A stretch of 12,668 nt of DNA from Candidatus Flexifilum affinis (lineage in GTDB: Bacteria; Chloroflexota; Anaerolineae; Aggregatilineales; Phototrophicaceae), in contig JADJPJ010000049.1 in assembly GCA_016713325.1 (NCBI GenBank), forward strand, positions 1 through 12,668, read 5' to 3'. This document shows, piece after piece, positions 1-8,227 of the stretch; the stretch's first letter is position 1, and every line of letters starts with the position of its first letter. The notes under the pieces are model-generated. The model was given only the letters and a program-made list of their open reading frames with translations. It was not told the DNA's origin and searched no databases. The position numbers and the translations under genes are program-made.

Positions 1-113
1 AAACGCTGGATGTCGCTGTCGCTGCAACCTACGGCTGGACGGACTACACGCCTGAAATGCCCGATGACGAGATCCTTCGCAGGCTGCTGGCGTTGAATCT
101 ATTTCAAAACTGA
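1..113 (+). CDS. C-terminal fragment of a probable class I SAM-dependent DNA methyltransferase
   Basis: The reading frame starting at base 3 is open from the window edge to a TGA at 111-113 and gives about 36 residues. They include AVAATYGWTDY and DEILRRLLALN. I associate this type of ending (an AAYGW motif followed by an acidic stretch and 'EIL.RLLALN') with the C terminus of large restriction-modification DNA methyltransferases of the type IIL/YeeA kind. The catalytic part lies outside the window, so the assignment rests on the tail alone. The following SNase remnant starts only 10 bp downstream. Confidence 0.5.
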   Translation, partial: TLDVAVAATYGWTDYTPEMPDDEILRRLLALNLFQN

Positions 114-123
114 CTCTGCGAAG

Positions 124-647
124 ATGTACAAACACACCCATTACTTACTTTGTTTTTTGCTTACTCCTCACGCATACGCTCTCGAAGGCAAGGTGGTCGG
201 CGTGACCGATGGGGATACCTGGCCATCCTCGACGTCACAAAAGCCAACACCGCATACGCCTAGCTGAAATTGACGCCCGGGAAAGCAAACAAGCTTTCGG
301 GCAGCGGGCAACAAGCACTCTCAAGCTCTGTTTTGGAAAACACGCAGAGGTTCGCAACACCAGCGCAGATCGCTACCAGCGCGTCGTGGGCACCGTCTAT
401 TACGCGACGGTTTTGAATGCCAACAGCGAGCTTGTGCGACAGGGCATGGCCTGGGGGTACGTGCAGTACGCCCGGCAAGTTCTCCCCGCTTTTGCCTTGG
501 AAACAACGGCTCGAACAAAAAACAGGCCTTTGGGCAGATCCTCCATGCAACGCCCCTGGGAATGGCGTCGCGCAGGACGGCTCGCCGGTACCGGGCGCCC
601 GATCGCGAGCCTGGCGCCAACAGCATCGACGAAGCCTCATCAAGTAG
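124..647 (+). pseudogene. Frameshifted thermonuclease (SNase-family) gene
   Basis: The pieces of a secreted staphylococcal-nuclease-like enzyme (sugar-non-specific, calcium-dependent nuclease) are present but split over all three frames. The start at 124 gives a hydrophobic signal-peptide-like stretch (YLLCFLLTPHAYA), then EGKVVGVTDGDT. A shift near 220 leads to LAILDVTKANTAYA, and another near 257 to RLAEIDARESKQAFGQ, which carries the expected catalytic Arg and Glu of SNase. DRYQRVVG supplies the second catalytic Arg. After ELVRQGMAWGYVQYAR the frame changes again near 475-485 to reach LEQKTGLWADPPCNA, and changes back near 555 for PWEWRRAGR. At least four indels are therefore needed to rebuild one protein. 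No product can be made from it as written. The 3' end is approximate. The gene follows the methyltransferase tail closely and may once have been co-transcribed with it. Confidence 0.8.
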
Positions 648-754
648 CTCTGTGCGAGGCAATCGTCGCTCAAAGGTCACTTGTTTGCTGTCGCTACGAC
701 GCAGTCGGCCCGCAGAATCGTGTGGAGTTTTCGTCAGAGCGGGCCGCAGCCTCC

Positions 755-775
755 GCCGGCTTTCGCAAGGCCGGC
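755..775. repeat. GC-rich inverted repeat in the gap before the HPF-like gene
   Basis: GCCGGC at 755-760 and GCCGGC at 770-775 flank a short loop and can fold into a hairpin. There is no T-run on either side, so it is not a convincing intrinsic terminator. The rest of 648-903 shows no supportable gene; the open frames crossing it are uninterrupted shadows with no recognisable motif. Confidence 0.35.
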
Positions 776-903
776 AACTGCCGGTGAAATCAGCGCTGGG
801 CGGCAGGGAACCTGGCCTCGCAACCACGGTCAGTGTCGTCGACAAGCGACGCACACAGGCGCCCGTTTGGGCTGCCCGAAAGACAAAAGTCAGGGAGACA
901 GAC

Positions 904-1239
904 ATGCGTATTGATTTAAGTTGCGATGAAGCGAACTCAACCCATAATCTGCGTGAGTACGCGACGGGCCGGATCCGTACCGCGATCGGCCGCTTTCGTG
1001 ATCACATCCAGTGGGCTCGCGTGAAGGTTGCGAACGTGCGCGATCCGAGCGGCAGCCAGAAGCGCTGCGTCGTTCAGTTACGACTCCGTAACCTGCCCGA
1101 TGTGGTCTTTGCCATCACGCAGCTCGAGGCACGGGCAGCCGTTGACGAGGCGGCCAACCGCCTTGCTCGAGTCTTGGCGCAAAGGGTGCGGCGCAATCGA
1201 ACAGGCAAGCATCAAAGCCTTTCGGCCTTGCCCGTGTGA
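904..1239 (+). CDS. HPF/RaiA (sigma-54 modulation, S30AE)-like ribosome-associated protein
   Basis: This encodes 111 residues starting MRIDLSCDEAN. The ATG at 904 is preceded by a GGGAG Shine-Dalgarno sequence, which decides the start over longer upstream extensions of the same frame. The layout is that of a short, single-domain S30AE protein: an N-terminal beta strand, a helix with a basic face (LREYATGRIRTAIGRF), strands with WARVKVANVRD and KRCVVQLRLRN, then a second helix (ARAAVDEAANRLARVLAQRVRR) and a basic tail. Members of this family bind the 30S decoding region and promote ribosome hibernation or inactivation under stress; many proteobacterial genomes carry extra short copies beside stress genes. 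It lacks the long-HPF dimerisation domain. It lies 67 bp upstream of the Bax1-I gene and could be co-transcribed with it. The family assignment is fairly secure; a role specific to this locus is inference. Confidence 0.75.
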   Translation: MRIDLSCDEANSTHNLREYATGRIRTAIGRFRDHIQWARVKVANVRDPSGSQKRCVVQLRLRNLPDVVFAITQLEARAAVDEAANRLARVLAQRVRRNRTGKHQSLSALPV

Positions 1240-1306
1240 GCGCAATTCGGTAGCTTTCGCCTACCCGCAGCCAACATACAACCATCTCCCAAGGGGACCG
1301 CACCTG

Positions 1307-1970
1307 ATGCAAAACCGTATGACGATGACGCGCACCGACGCCTCCGGTGCTATCGACCAACAAGGTCATCCGCAACACCTACATGCTGTTGTCGCTGACG
1401 CTGGCGTTCTCGGCGTTGACCGCCGGGCTGTCGATGGCCATGGGCGCCCCGCGCCTGGGCATCATCGTCACGCTCGTGGGCTACTTCGGTCTGCTGTTTG
1501 CGACCACGAAGTTCCGCAACAGCAGCCTCGGCATCGTGTTCGTGTTCGCGCTGACCGGCTTCATGGGCTTCACGCTCGGCCCGATCATCTCGTCCTACCT
1601 GGCGCTGCCCAACGGCGGCAGCATCGTGATGCAGGCGATGGCCGGCACCGCGGCGATCTTCCTCGGCCTGTCGGCGTATGCGGTGACCACCAAGAAGGAC
1701 TTCTCCTTCATGGGCGGTTTCCTGATGGTCGGGATCCTGGTGGCCTTCCTTGCCGGCCTGGGCGCGATCTTCTTCTCGATCCCCGCGCTGTCGCTCACGG
1801 TGTCCGCAGCGTTCGTCATGCTGATGTCGGGCCTCATCCTCTATGAGACCAGCAACATCATCCATGGCGGCGAGACCAACTACATCATGGCCACGGTGTC
1901 GCTGTTCGTGTCGATCTTCAACCTCTTCACCAGCCTGCTGCACCTGCTCGGCTTCGCCAACAGCGACTAA
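1307..1970 (+). pseudogene. Bax inhibitor-1/YccA family membrane protein, frameshifted near the N terminus
   Basis: The family is UPF0005/Bax inhibitor-1: small inner-membrane proteins of about 220 residues with seven hydrophobic segments, some of which act as pH-dependent calcium leak channels or as modulators of the FtsH protease. The natural start appears to be ATG 1307, preceded by AAGGGGA, giving MQNRMTMTRTDASGA. Near 1350-1358 the frame must change by one base (664 nt in total, one too many or two too few) to continue as STNKVIRNTYMLLSLTLAF and the rest of the protein. Downstream all segments are intact, including VTLVGYFGLLF, the acidic LILYETSNIIHGG region and the C-terminal SIFNLFTSLLHLLGF. 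A shorter ATG at 1347 stays in the downstream frame and could yield a 207-residue protein starting MLSTNKV, so some function may remain. It is convergent with terA and ends just before a shared-region terminator. Confidence 0.85.
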
Positions 1971-1999
1971 GCCAGAGGTTACTCCTCGAGGCCAGCCTG

Positions 2000-2041
2000 A
2001 GGCCGCACAGAGATCGTTCTCTTGTGCGGCCTTCTCTTTTT
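2000..2041 (+). terminator. Rho-independent terminator after the Bax1-I gene
   Basis: AGGCCGCACAGAGA (2000-2013) pairs with TCTCTTGTGCGGCCT (2018-2032) with a single bulged base and a four-base loop, followed by TTCTCTTTTT. It lies 30 bp after the TAA of the Bax1-I gene. The T-run is on the + strand side, so it primarily ends + transcription. Read from the - strand (after terA, which stops at 2046) the hairpin has no following T-run. Confidence 0.85.
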
Positions 2042-2045
2042 GAGA

Positions 2046-3257
2046 TCAGTCTTTCGACCCCGCCTTCCAGCGCAAGCCCCACTGATACCGCTCATCGAGT
2101 TGCACGTGGCCGGCGAAGTATTCGCCGAGCTTGGTGATCTTCAGGTTGCCGCCTTCGTTCTCGATCATCGCGATCGCGCACATGTTCTTGCTGTTGTCGT
2201 GGTTATCCAGGCGAACCTCTACCGGAGGATGGCCAGGAACGGTCAGCGTGACGACCCCGTCAGCTTGCCCCCAATTGGCCACGCCCTCGTAGATGAAAGC
2301 GTAGATACAGACCCGTTGGAGGTCTTTCAGATGATCGCCGTTGATGTACAGAAACTCGCCCGACGAATTCGCCCCTGTACGATCGTCCCCTGCCATGTGG
2401 ATGTACGGTGCGCGGTTGAAGTCCCCGAAGGTGTTCCCGAGGGCTTGCACGGCACCCTTGTGGCCATCGGACAGCTCGAAGAGACACCCAAGGTCCAGGT
2501 CGATGCCAGACGACTTTGCTTTCCCGAACACGCCACCGAGAAAACCCCGTTTTTCTTGAGTCTGCCCCGACGACCAGTTCAGGTTGCACACGATTCGCCC
2601 GTGCCCGGCTTGCCCGCGCTTCTCGAGCGAGATCTTTTCACCCCGCTTCTCAAGCGTGATCTTCGATAGGGATACCTTCGGCGGCGCTGGAGGAGGCGGT
2701 GCTGCCGGAGCGGGACGCTGTTGCGCTGGCGCGGGAGCGGGCTTCTCGGCTACTGATCCGCCAAAGTGCTGTACCAACGCATCCAGGCCACCGTTGAACC
2801 CCTGGCTCACTGCACAAAGCCGCCACGCCCCGTCCTTCCTGTAGAACTCCAGAAGCATGACGGCACGCTCGGAGGCAAAGTGTCCCCCATCAAAGCGATA
2901 GCAGCCGGCTACGCTCGAGCCGTTTTTCAGGGACACAGAGGAGGCGCCAAGCTGCCGCATAGTTCCGGCACCGTCTATCGCGACGGTCATCACCAGCGCA
3001 TCGATCGAGGCAGGCAGCCGCGCCAGATCAAAATCGAACTTGCCTTGCCCTGCGAACTTCACCGCTCCGCAAGGCGTTGCAGGCTGATTGAAGAAGGTCA
3101 TGTAGCGCTCGTCGGAGAGCTTTCGAACACCGTCCAGACCAAAGCACGCCACATCCACCGTCAACGGCCCTGCGCTCAGATCCACCGTGACAGAAAACGC
3201 ACCATCCGACAGCCCCATCGCTTCAAGTTTCAATCGTTGTCCGCGCGTGAAATCCAT
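2046..3257 (-). CDS. terA: TerA-like protein with two TerD-type domains
   Basis: This encodes 403 residues. Residues 1-165 form a first TerD-like beta-sandwich with degenerate calcium motifs (it contains TFFNQPATPCGAVKF and ends LLEFYRKDGAWRLCAVSQGFNGGL). Residues 171-193 are a Pro/Ala-rich linker. A second TerD-like domain runs from about 196 to the end, with IDLDLGCLFEL at 252-262 and GDDRTGAN near 290-297. Just before it, LEKRGEKISLEKRGQ is a short internal repeat. Two such domains joined by a proline-rich linker, at about 400 residues, fit TerA of tellurite/stress clusters. TerA proteins are thought to join TerD proteins in a cytoplasmic-face, calcium-dependent complex; the exact role is unresolved. 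AGAGGA lies about 11 bp before the ATG. It follows the C-C lyase gene by 35 bp and ends the - strand operon. The frame is intact. Confidence 0.85.
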   Translation of the reverse strand: MDFTRGQRLKLEAMGLSDGAFSVTVDLSAGPLTVDVACFGLDGVRKLSDERYMTFFNQPATPCGAVKFAGQGKFDFDLARLPASIDALVMTVAIDGAGTMRQLGASSVSLKNGSSVAGCYRFDGGHFASERAVMLLEFYRKDGAWRLCAVSQGFNGGLDALVQHFGGSVAEKPAPAPAQQRPAPAAPPPPAPPKVSLSKITLEKRGEKISLEKRGQAGHGRIVCNLNWSSGQTQEKRGFLGGVFGKAKSSGIDLDLGCLFELSDGHKGAVQALGNTFGDFNRAPYIHMAGDDRTGANSSGEFLYINGDHLKDLQRVCIYAFIYEGVANWGQADGVVTLTVPGHPPVEVRLDNHDNSKNMCAIAMIENEGGNLKITKLGEYFAGHVQLDERYQWGLRWKAGSKD

Positions 3258-3292
3258 TTTTTAACCATTCCTCTTTTCAAAAGACATCGGAC

Positions 3293-4201
3293 TTATGCGG
3301 CCAGCGAGTTCGCGTCTGCACCCTGCTGCAGCCCGAAACACGAGGCGGACTTACACAGGTTTCGTGCCCAGTTCCGGTGCGTGGCGGGCTCGCACATCGA
3401 GTCGTACATCCGAAACACAGCGGGCGCGTCGTCGCGGAGGATGTGGCTCGCCATCTCCAGATCTGAGGCATGCACCCGGTAGCAGGCATGAATCAACGGC
3501 ACTTGGTCGGGATGAATCGCCGTCTTGCCAATCAAACCATGGGCGAGATCCTCCTCAACTTCTCGGTGCAGCGTCTCGATGTCGTTGAGGTACTCAAAGA
3601 CAGGCGCGCTCAGGTTGAAGCCACTCGGCTTGAAGGTGGTCACCAATCGTGCGATCACCTGTCCAAGGGACGTTTCATACAGCGTTCGGCCACGAGGGCG
3701 ACGCATACCGATGATCGAGAGCAGATCGTTGCCGCCAATCCGAAGCGAGAGCACGCGTTCGCGCACACCGTCCTTGTCCATGACCCGCCGCAAGGCGATC
3801 ATCTCGCGCTCGTCGAACACCTCTTTGGTTTCCAACGTGGGCATGATCAGGTGGCCAGTGCCGCGCAGCAGCTTCAGATATTCGGAAAGCGCACTGCGAG
3901 TCACCTTGGGCAGCACGAAGCCATCCAGTCTCTCGATGCCGGGCAACGCAAGCACCTTGCGCATCACTTCCGGATTGCGCACCCGAATGAAGCGCATCTG
4001 GTGTGACGCAGATGTGAGCGCACGGATGGGCGCCCGCAAGTTCTCGATGGCAAAAGGGAGGTCTTTGAGCCTGACCGAGTCCTCGGTGCAAAAGATCACC
4101 GATCGCACCTCGGAGAGATGCTCTCCTCTCACTACCTCGAGTAGATCCAGGCGGGTTGCGGGCAAGTAAAGGCTTGCGCCCAGTTCGGTCGCGTCACGCA
4201 T
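3293..4201 (-). CDS. HpcH/HpaI (CitE-like) C-C bond lyase of the Ter cluster
   Basis: This encodes 302 residues from ATG 4201 (MRDATELGASLYLPATR); the frame is open further upstream only because it coincides with the shifted frame of the preceding gene. The fold expected is a TIM barrel of the HpcH/HpaI aldolase/citrate-lyase-beta superfamily (Pfam C-C_Bond_Lyase). Visible signature residues are the substrate-binding Arg in FIRVRNP (71-77), the metal-ligand Glu in PTLETKEVFD (121-130), Asp in RIGGNDLL (154-161), and GKTAIHPDQV (225-234), the conserved CitE-type motif. The family cleaves or forms C-C bonds next to a carboxylate using a divalent metal. In Ter clusters it is predicted to modify the product of the PRTase/ATP-grasp pathway; the substrate is unknown. 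Its start overlaps the end of the upstream StiP-PELOTA gene by 8 bp, which suggests translational coupling. The last ten or so residues (LQQGADANSLAA) look unlike the usual short end. Confidence 0.85.
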   Translation of the reverse strand: MRDATELGASLYLPATRLDLLEVVRGEHLSEVRSVIFCTEDSVRLKDLPFAIENLRAPIRALTSASHQMRFIRVRNPEVMRKVLALPGIERLDGFVLPKVTRSALSEYLKLLRGTGHLIMPTLETKEVFDEREMIALRRVMDKDGVRERVLSLRIGGNDLLSIIGMRRPRGRTLYETSLGQVIARLVTTFKPSGFNLSAPVFEYLNDIETLHREVEEDLAHGLIGKTAIHPDQVPLIHACYRVHASDLEMASHILRDDAPAVFRMYDSMCEPATHRNWARNLCKSASCFGLQQGADANSLAA

Positions 4202-5284
4202 CACGGGCGCTCCTGATGATCGAAACGGCGTTGTAGGGCAAAGAGGCGTCGGTTTCGACCGGGACGGCCTTCTCCTCGGCAAGGGCCACAAGATGGGCCA
4301 CCTTCCGGTCGTGACAGTCACGCACAATCACCCGCTGCGGGAAGCGACGCAAAAGGACGCGCGTTGCTTCACCGATCCCCGGCTTGATGAGGTTCTCATC
4401 TGTAATGCCGTACGCGACATGGCCTCTTTCATGTAGGCGCGAGAGATTGCCTCTTGCTCGTGCCTGCTCAGCTCCGGCGCCCCGGGAGCACCGCCGTTTT
4501 CAAGATGCCCCATCGCTGCGGACACGACGTCGTCGACGAACCATTGCGACAAGTCATGCTCGGCGAATTCTTCAAAGAACACGCAGCCGTGGTATTCCCC
4601 AGGTTGGATCGCCTCGTTGAGGATCGAACGGCTCACCAACCCGCTGATCGTCGAATTGAGAATGCTCGACGAGATCAGGTAGTCCTCGCTTGAGGCCGCC
4701 AGCGCGGCCGACCCCGCCAGATCGGTCAGCACATTGAGGCCGGGGTCGATGGCGGTTCCGTGCGAACGGTTGTATTGGGTGATCGCTTTCGTGAGCTCAC
4801 GGCTGATGACCCCCTTTCCTGTCCATCCGTCGATGAAGGCGATCGACTCAGGGCGATGCCCTCGCGACAAAATCTCACCTAGGGCGGCAGTATCGATTCC
4901 TCGGTCCCGAATGATCGAGATCGAGTAGTGCGCGGGATGCGTGCCGGAGATCCGGGCAACGAGGTGCCGGAGAACAGCGCCGATGGGTGTGCCGGCGCGT
5001 GCCAGTGAGACCAGAGCCAAGTCCGAACCGTGCTTTTCGTGAAGCAGTTGCGCCAGACGCAGGCAATCCCCTGACAACTGCGCGCGGTTGCGCTGGTGGG
5101 CGTCATGAAACAGGCCAAGGTAACGCTCGGAGGGGACTTTCTCAGGGGAGAGCATTTCACTGTAATGCCGCTTCCCGGACTGGATCAGCGATTCCTTGAG
5201 CTCAAGGTCAGCCATGAAGTCGATCGTGATCGGCTTGAGCAAGAACTCGACGTCGCTCGGACGGTAGGAGCCGCAAAACATCAT
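4194..5284 (-). pseudogene. StiP/PRTase_1 domain protein with C-terminal PELOTA domain, frameshifted
   Basis: The protein starts at ATG 5284 (MMFCGSYRPSDVEFLLKP); this ATG shares bases with the TGA of the HAD gene (ATGA). The N-terminal region is the StiP/phosphoribosyltransferase-like domain of Ter clusters, with GSY (5-7), LVSLARAGTPIG (91-102), a PRPP-loop-like AFIDGWTGKGVI (149-160) and HGCVFFEEFAEHD (232-244). After AMSRTA (about residue 293, bases 4405-4416) the frame as written runs to a false stop at 4328. In the neighbouring frame it continues as YGITDENLIKPGIGEATR, then VIVRDCHDRKVAHLVALAEE and PYNAVSII, a PELOTA-type RNA-binding domain ending at TGA 4194-4196. The missing length is one base modulo three; the repeated ACGGCAT-like sequence expected for TAYG would allow a 7-base slippage deletion. 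The family is named cysteine protease StiP in some databases, but an enzyme of nucleoside or base transfer is the genomic-context prediction. Confidence 0.8.
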
Positions 5285-6030
5285 GCAGCCTCCCACTGGC
5301 GGTTGATCTGGCTCGCCTTGGGAACGAGCGCGTAATCGCATGTCGACATGAAGCCTAGATCGGAGAGGCTGTCACCCATCCCAAAAGTGACGATCTCGCC
5401 ATGCTCACGGCGCAGCCGCTCGGTGAGGTGCTCGACGGCGTGGCGTTTGTCCAGCCACTGCGGCAGTACGGAAAGGTTGTTTCCGTTGCGATGAATCAAA
5501 AGCGGCAACGCTGCTTCGGCGCAGCGGTTGCGCAGCAAAGGCTCGGTGCGGTCTAGCGCCTGTTCATCGCCCTCATTGCTCTTGGCGCACAGGTAAAACG
5601 GCACCGCAAAGTCCGAAATGATCCGGATGCGCAACTGGACGCAAAGCGAGTCGGCAATCGATTGCAGGACCCCGCTGACATGCTCGAGCATGGGCAGCGT
5701 CTGTGCGGCCTGAGTGCGACTCTGTGCAAGCCAACCCTCGTCTACTGCGCCGTCTGCCTTCAGGATGATGCCGCCGTAGTTGATCACCGCCCCGTTGGTG
5801 AACGGCCAACGTACGCGCGAGAAAGCATCGGCATTGCGAGCCGTAACCGGGATGACCGCCATCTCCTGCTGCATCAGCACGAGGAAGCTCTTTTGGGCTT
5901 TCGTCGCAAAGGAGTGCGCCGTGCCATCCTTGAGATACGCCATGGGCGTCAGAGGAGCACCCTCGGGGCACTTGCGGCCTGACTGGAACAGCGTGTCATC
6001 AAGATCAGCAAACAGGAATTTCTTCAGCAT
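5281..6030 (-). CDS. HAD-superfamily phosphatase (Cof/sucrose-phosphatase-like) of the Ter cluster
   Basis: This encodes 249 residues and the frame is intact. All four HAD motifs are visible: motif I DLDDTLF with nucleophile D9 and acid D11, motif II Thr63 in VIPVTARN, motif III Lys195 in WLDKRHAVEH, and motif IV GMGDSLSD at 217-224 with the magnesium-binding acids. The roughly 120-residue insert between motifs II and III makes it a type IIB (Cof-like) cap protein, usual for small sugar- or nucleotide-phosphate substrates. In the predicted Ter pathway it would remove a phosphate from the PRTase product to leave a nucleoside-like molecule; this is context inference. The start overlaps the end of the PRTase-TRSP gene by 26 bp with no clear Shine-Dalgarno sequence, and the end overlaps the StiP gene start as ATGA. 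Translational coupling on both sides is likely. Confidence 0.88.
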   Translation of the reverse strand: MLKKFLFADLDDTLFQSGRKCPEGAPLTPMAYLKDGTAHSFATKAQKSFLVLMQQEMAVIPVTARNADAFSRVRWPFTNGAVINYGGIILKADGAVDEGWLAQSRTQAAQTLPMLEHVSGVLQSIADSLCVQLRIRIISDFAVPFYLCAKSNEGDEQALDRTEPLLRNRCAEAALPLLIHRNGNNLSVLPQWLDKRHAVEHLTERLRREHGEIVTFGMGDSLSDLGFMSTCDYALVPKASQINRQWEAA

Positions 6031-7202
6031 GGTCGTCTGGAGTGAAGTGAATCAGGCGGGCGTGTAGCATCGTCGCCAACGCCATGAGCTGATTGTTGGG
6101 CGCAGTCTCATGGCAGATCAGCACCCGGGCGTACTGCCCGGGGCGCACGTTGTAGAGGTAGTTCTGGACGCCTTCGCCATAGGGATCGGGTACCGCAAGG
6201 ATGTGCCCCACCGCCCCCCACAGCAGGATCGGCGAACGGGTGGTGGACTGGACGCGCACGTCGACGCCACGCGCCTCAAGCGCCCGGCCAAGTGCGAAGG
6301 CCGCATGCATGAATTCGCCCGTACCCAGGACCAGGGTGGCGCCCTCCACCGGCTCACCAGCCAACCGTTCAACCAACCCTTTCGGTAGGGACACGCAAGT
6401 GGTGCGCCCCAGGCGACCGTAGCCGGCGTCCTCGATCTGCACCTCATGCCCTGCTGAGCACTGGGCCGAGCTGGTCGTGAGCAAAGTCTGGCCGGGCGTC
6501 ATGGCGGTGTTCGAAACGCCAGGCGCCACGCAGCAAGCCACCGATTGAGCAAGGGATGCCCATGCGCTCGGAGAGCAGCCACCGCCGGTCTCCCGTGAAA
6601 TCCGCAATCGTGGCGATATGCACACGAGAAAGCGCGGGCATGACACGACGCAAAGCGGCAACGAGATTCACGAACGTGTTGCCGGTGCTCAACTCGTCGT
6701 CCACCAAGACAACCTGGGTGGCCGCGGCCAGCGCCGCACGATCGGCGTCGCGCTGCGGCAGGTGCAGGAACAGCCGTGGGGCGTGGCTGTGAGACTCATC
6801 GAATCCCAACCAGTCGGCCCCCGGGACCCTGTAGCGTGTGCTCTGCAAATACAACGGGTTCGACCCGGTGTGCGCATGGCCCCAAGCCTCGAAGACTCCC
6901 TGCCCCAGTCCGGTTGCGGTTTCCGCCATGCCTATGAACACAACCGGCCCATCGGCATCGGGCACCGTAGCAGCCAGTTGGCGATGCACGGACACCATCT
7001 CGCTCGGGATCGACGGGTAGTGCTTGCCAAGGACCTTGCTCAGGAAGAGGAACGCGCGCTTTGGGTTTGCCCTTGCCGCGAAATCGAGGAGCGAGGCGAA
7101 TGCAGAGCGCCCCTCCTCGAGCTCGAGACGCAACACGCCGGTTGGAAGCTCCGAACGGATTGCGCGTGGCGCATCCCCAACGGCCAAGACCGCGGCACTC
7201 AT
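6005..7202 (-). pseudogene. Phosphoribosyltransferase (PRTase_2) with TRSP domain, frameshifted between the domains
   Basis: From ATG 7202 the N-terminal half is an orotate-PRTase-like domain: VVFIGMAETATGLGQGVFEAW (a PRTase_2 hallmark, about 87-107), a histidine-rich region (DESHSH), and a canonical PRPP-binding loop VVLVDDELSTGNT at 164-176. This frame stops at 6444. Somewhere in 6450-6500 a frame change by one base (an extra base or two missing) is required to continue as GHEVQIEDAGYGRLGR, then ATLVLGTGEFMHAAFALGRALE, STTRSPILLWGAVGHI and LICHETAPNNQLMALA, which is the TRSP domain found after PRTase_2. Rebuilt, it is close to 400 residues, the family length. The predicted role is transfer of a ribosyl-phosphate group to a base-like acceptor. 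Its start overlaps the TGA of the ATP-grasp gene (ATGA) and its end overlaps the HAD gene. As written, only the catalytic domain could be made. Confidence 0.82.
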
Positions 7203-8220
7203 GACAGGCGCACCGCCTGGTTGATCTCGGCTACGCGCAGGCCATCCTCGATTGGCCCCGGCGCAACGGCATCAAGGCCTTGGTCGAAGGCTACGAGACC
7301 CAGGTAGGGGAGATTCGGCCCTGCGAGGCAAGCCATTGCGATGCCGCCGGACATCCGAGGATTGATCTCGAGGATCCTGAGGCCCTGATCCCCCTCGCGG
7401 AACTGGATATTCACGTTGCCGTTGAGCGCGAACTGCCGAATCAAGTGCGTGCAGGCATCCAGGATGTCCTCCCGCACCACGATCGTTTGCCCCTCCCCTG
7501 AGGCGAGGGGTTTGCGTCGCGCAACAGCACACACCAGTTCGCCGTTGAGCGCCACGCAGTCGACGCTGAACTCGTGTCCCGCCAGGAAGGGCATCAGCAG
7601 CATCGGCCGAAAACGCCCAGCCCGTTGCAGCATCTCGCGCAGTGACACCAAGTCGATTCGGTACGGATTGCCGTCGAGCATCAGGTCAAAAGCACTTTTC
7701 CGTTCGGTGATCTGCCGGAACCCGATCCCGTAGACCGATACCGAAGGCTTCATGCACAGCACCTCGTGGCGCTCACGCATGCGTGCATATGCAGCGGCGA
7801 AGGTTTCGGCATCCTCGAATACTTCGAGTTCGGGCGAGGGTGCGCTGGGGGCGCACGCCTCGGCATAGAACCGGGCCTTATCGTGCAGGCGTTCAAGCGT
7901 GTCAGGCGCCGCAGCGCTAAGGACGCGCACCCCTGATCCAGAAACCGCTTTGTATGGCGACCAATCAACGTGGCTTCCTTGCCGGGGACGAAGATATCGA
8001 CACGCTGCTCTTTGCAAAAAGCCAGACACCAGCCAACGTAAGCTTCACCGGTCAGCCCACTGGGCTCTGTCGCCGCATCATCGGCGGCCAACAGAGCCAG
8101 GGACTGCGGGTTCGGGTGTGAGCAAAGCAATCGATACCGGGCCTCGGCATCCCCCTTGCGGATCAAGGAAAGCGCCGAATGCACGGACGAGAACGTCTTG
8201 TTGAACCAAACCCGCTTCAT
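7199..8220 (-). pseudogene. ATP-grasp ligase of the Ter cluster, single-base frameshift
   Basis: The start is ATG 8220 (MKRVWFNKTFSSVHSAL), 7 bp after the TerZ-like gene. The N-terminal frame runs through VDIFVPGKEATLIGRH and TKRFLDQG, then leaves the true frame at a run of four Cs (7930-7933 on +; GGGG in the gene). With one more G it continues VRVLSAAAPDTLERLHDKA, then VLCMKPSVSVYGIGFR (ATP-grasp lysine region), PFLAGHEFSVDCVALNGE, and the metal-binding NVNIQFREGDQG/RILEINPRMSGG close to the C terminus. Adding one base gives exactly 341 codons with the stop, so a 1-nt homopolymer deletion is the simplest explanation. ATP-grasp enzymes join a carboxylate to an amine or thiol through an acylphosphate. 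In this context the enzyme is predicted to ligate an amino acid or similar group onto the nucleoside-like metabolite; the substrate is unknown. Confidence 0.87.
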
Positions 8221-8227
8221 GAAAGGC

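Noticed and set aside
755..775. Intrinsic terminator before the HPF-like gene
   Set aside because: The inverted repeat is real but no T-run follows on either strand.
321..905. 194-codon - strand open frame over the SNase remnant
   Set aside because: It has no recognisable motif and low-complexity Arg/Ser/Pro content, while the + strand carries SNase motifs through the same bases.
1350..1943. 197-codon open frame on the - strand opposite the Bax1-I gene
   Set aside because: It is rich in Arg, His, Glu and Gln in the way antisense frames of GC-rich membrane genes are, with no domain signature; the + strand frame has clear transmembrane segments.
3525..4169. 214-codon + strand open frame opposite the C-C lyase gene
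   Set aside because: It is Ser/Arg-rich with no motif; the - strand holds the catalytic motifs of a CitE-like enzyme.
7925..7935. Programmed ribosomal frameshift in the ATP-grasp gene
   Set aside because: There is no slippery heptamer or supporting downstream structure that I can see, and unrelated frame breaks in neighbouring genes make decay or sequence error simpler.
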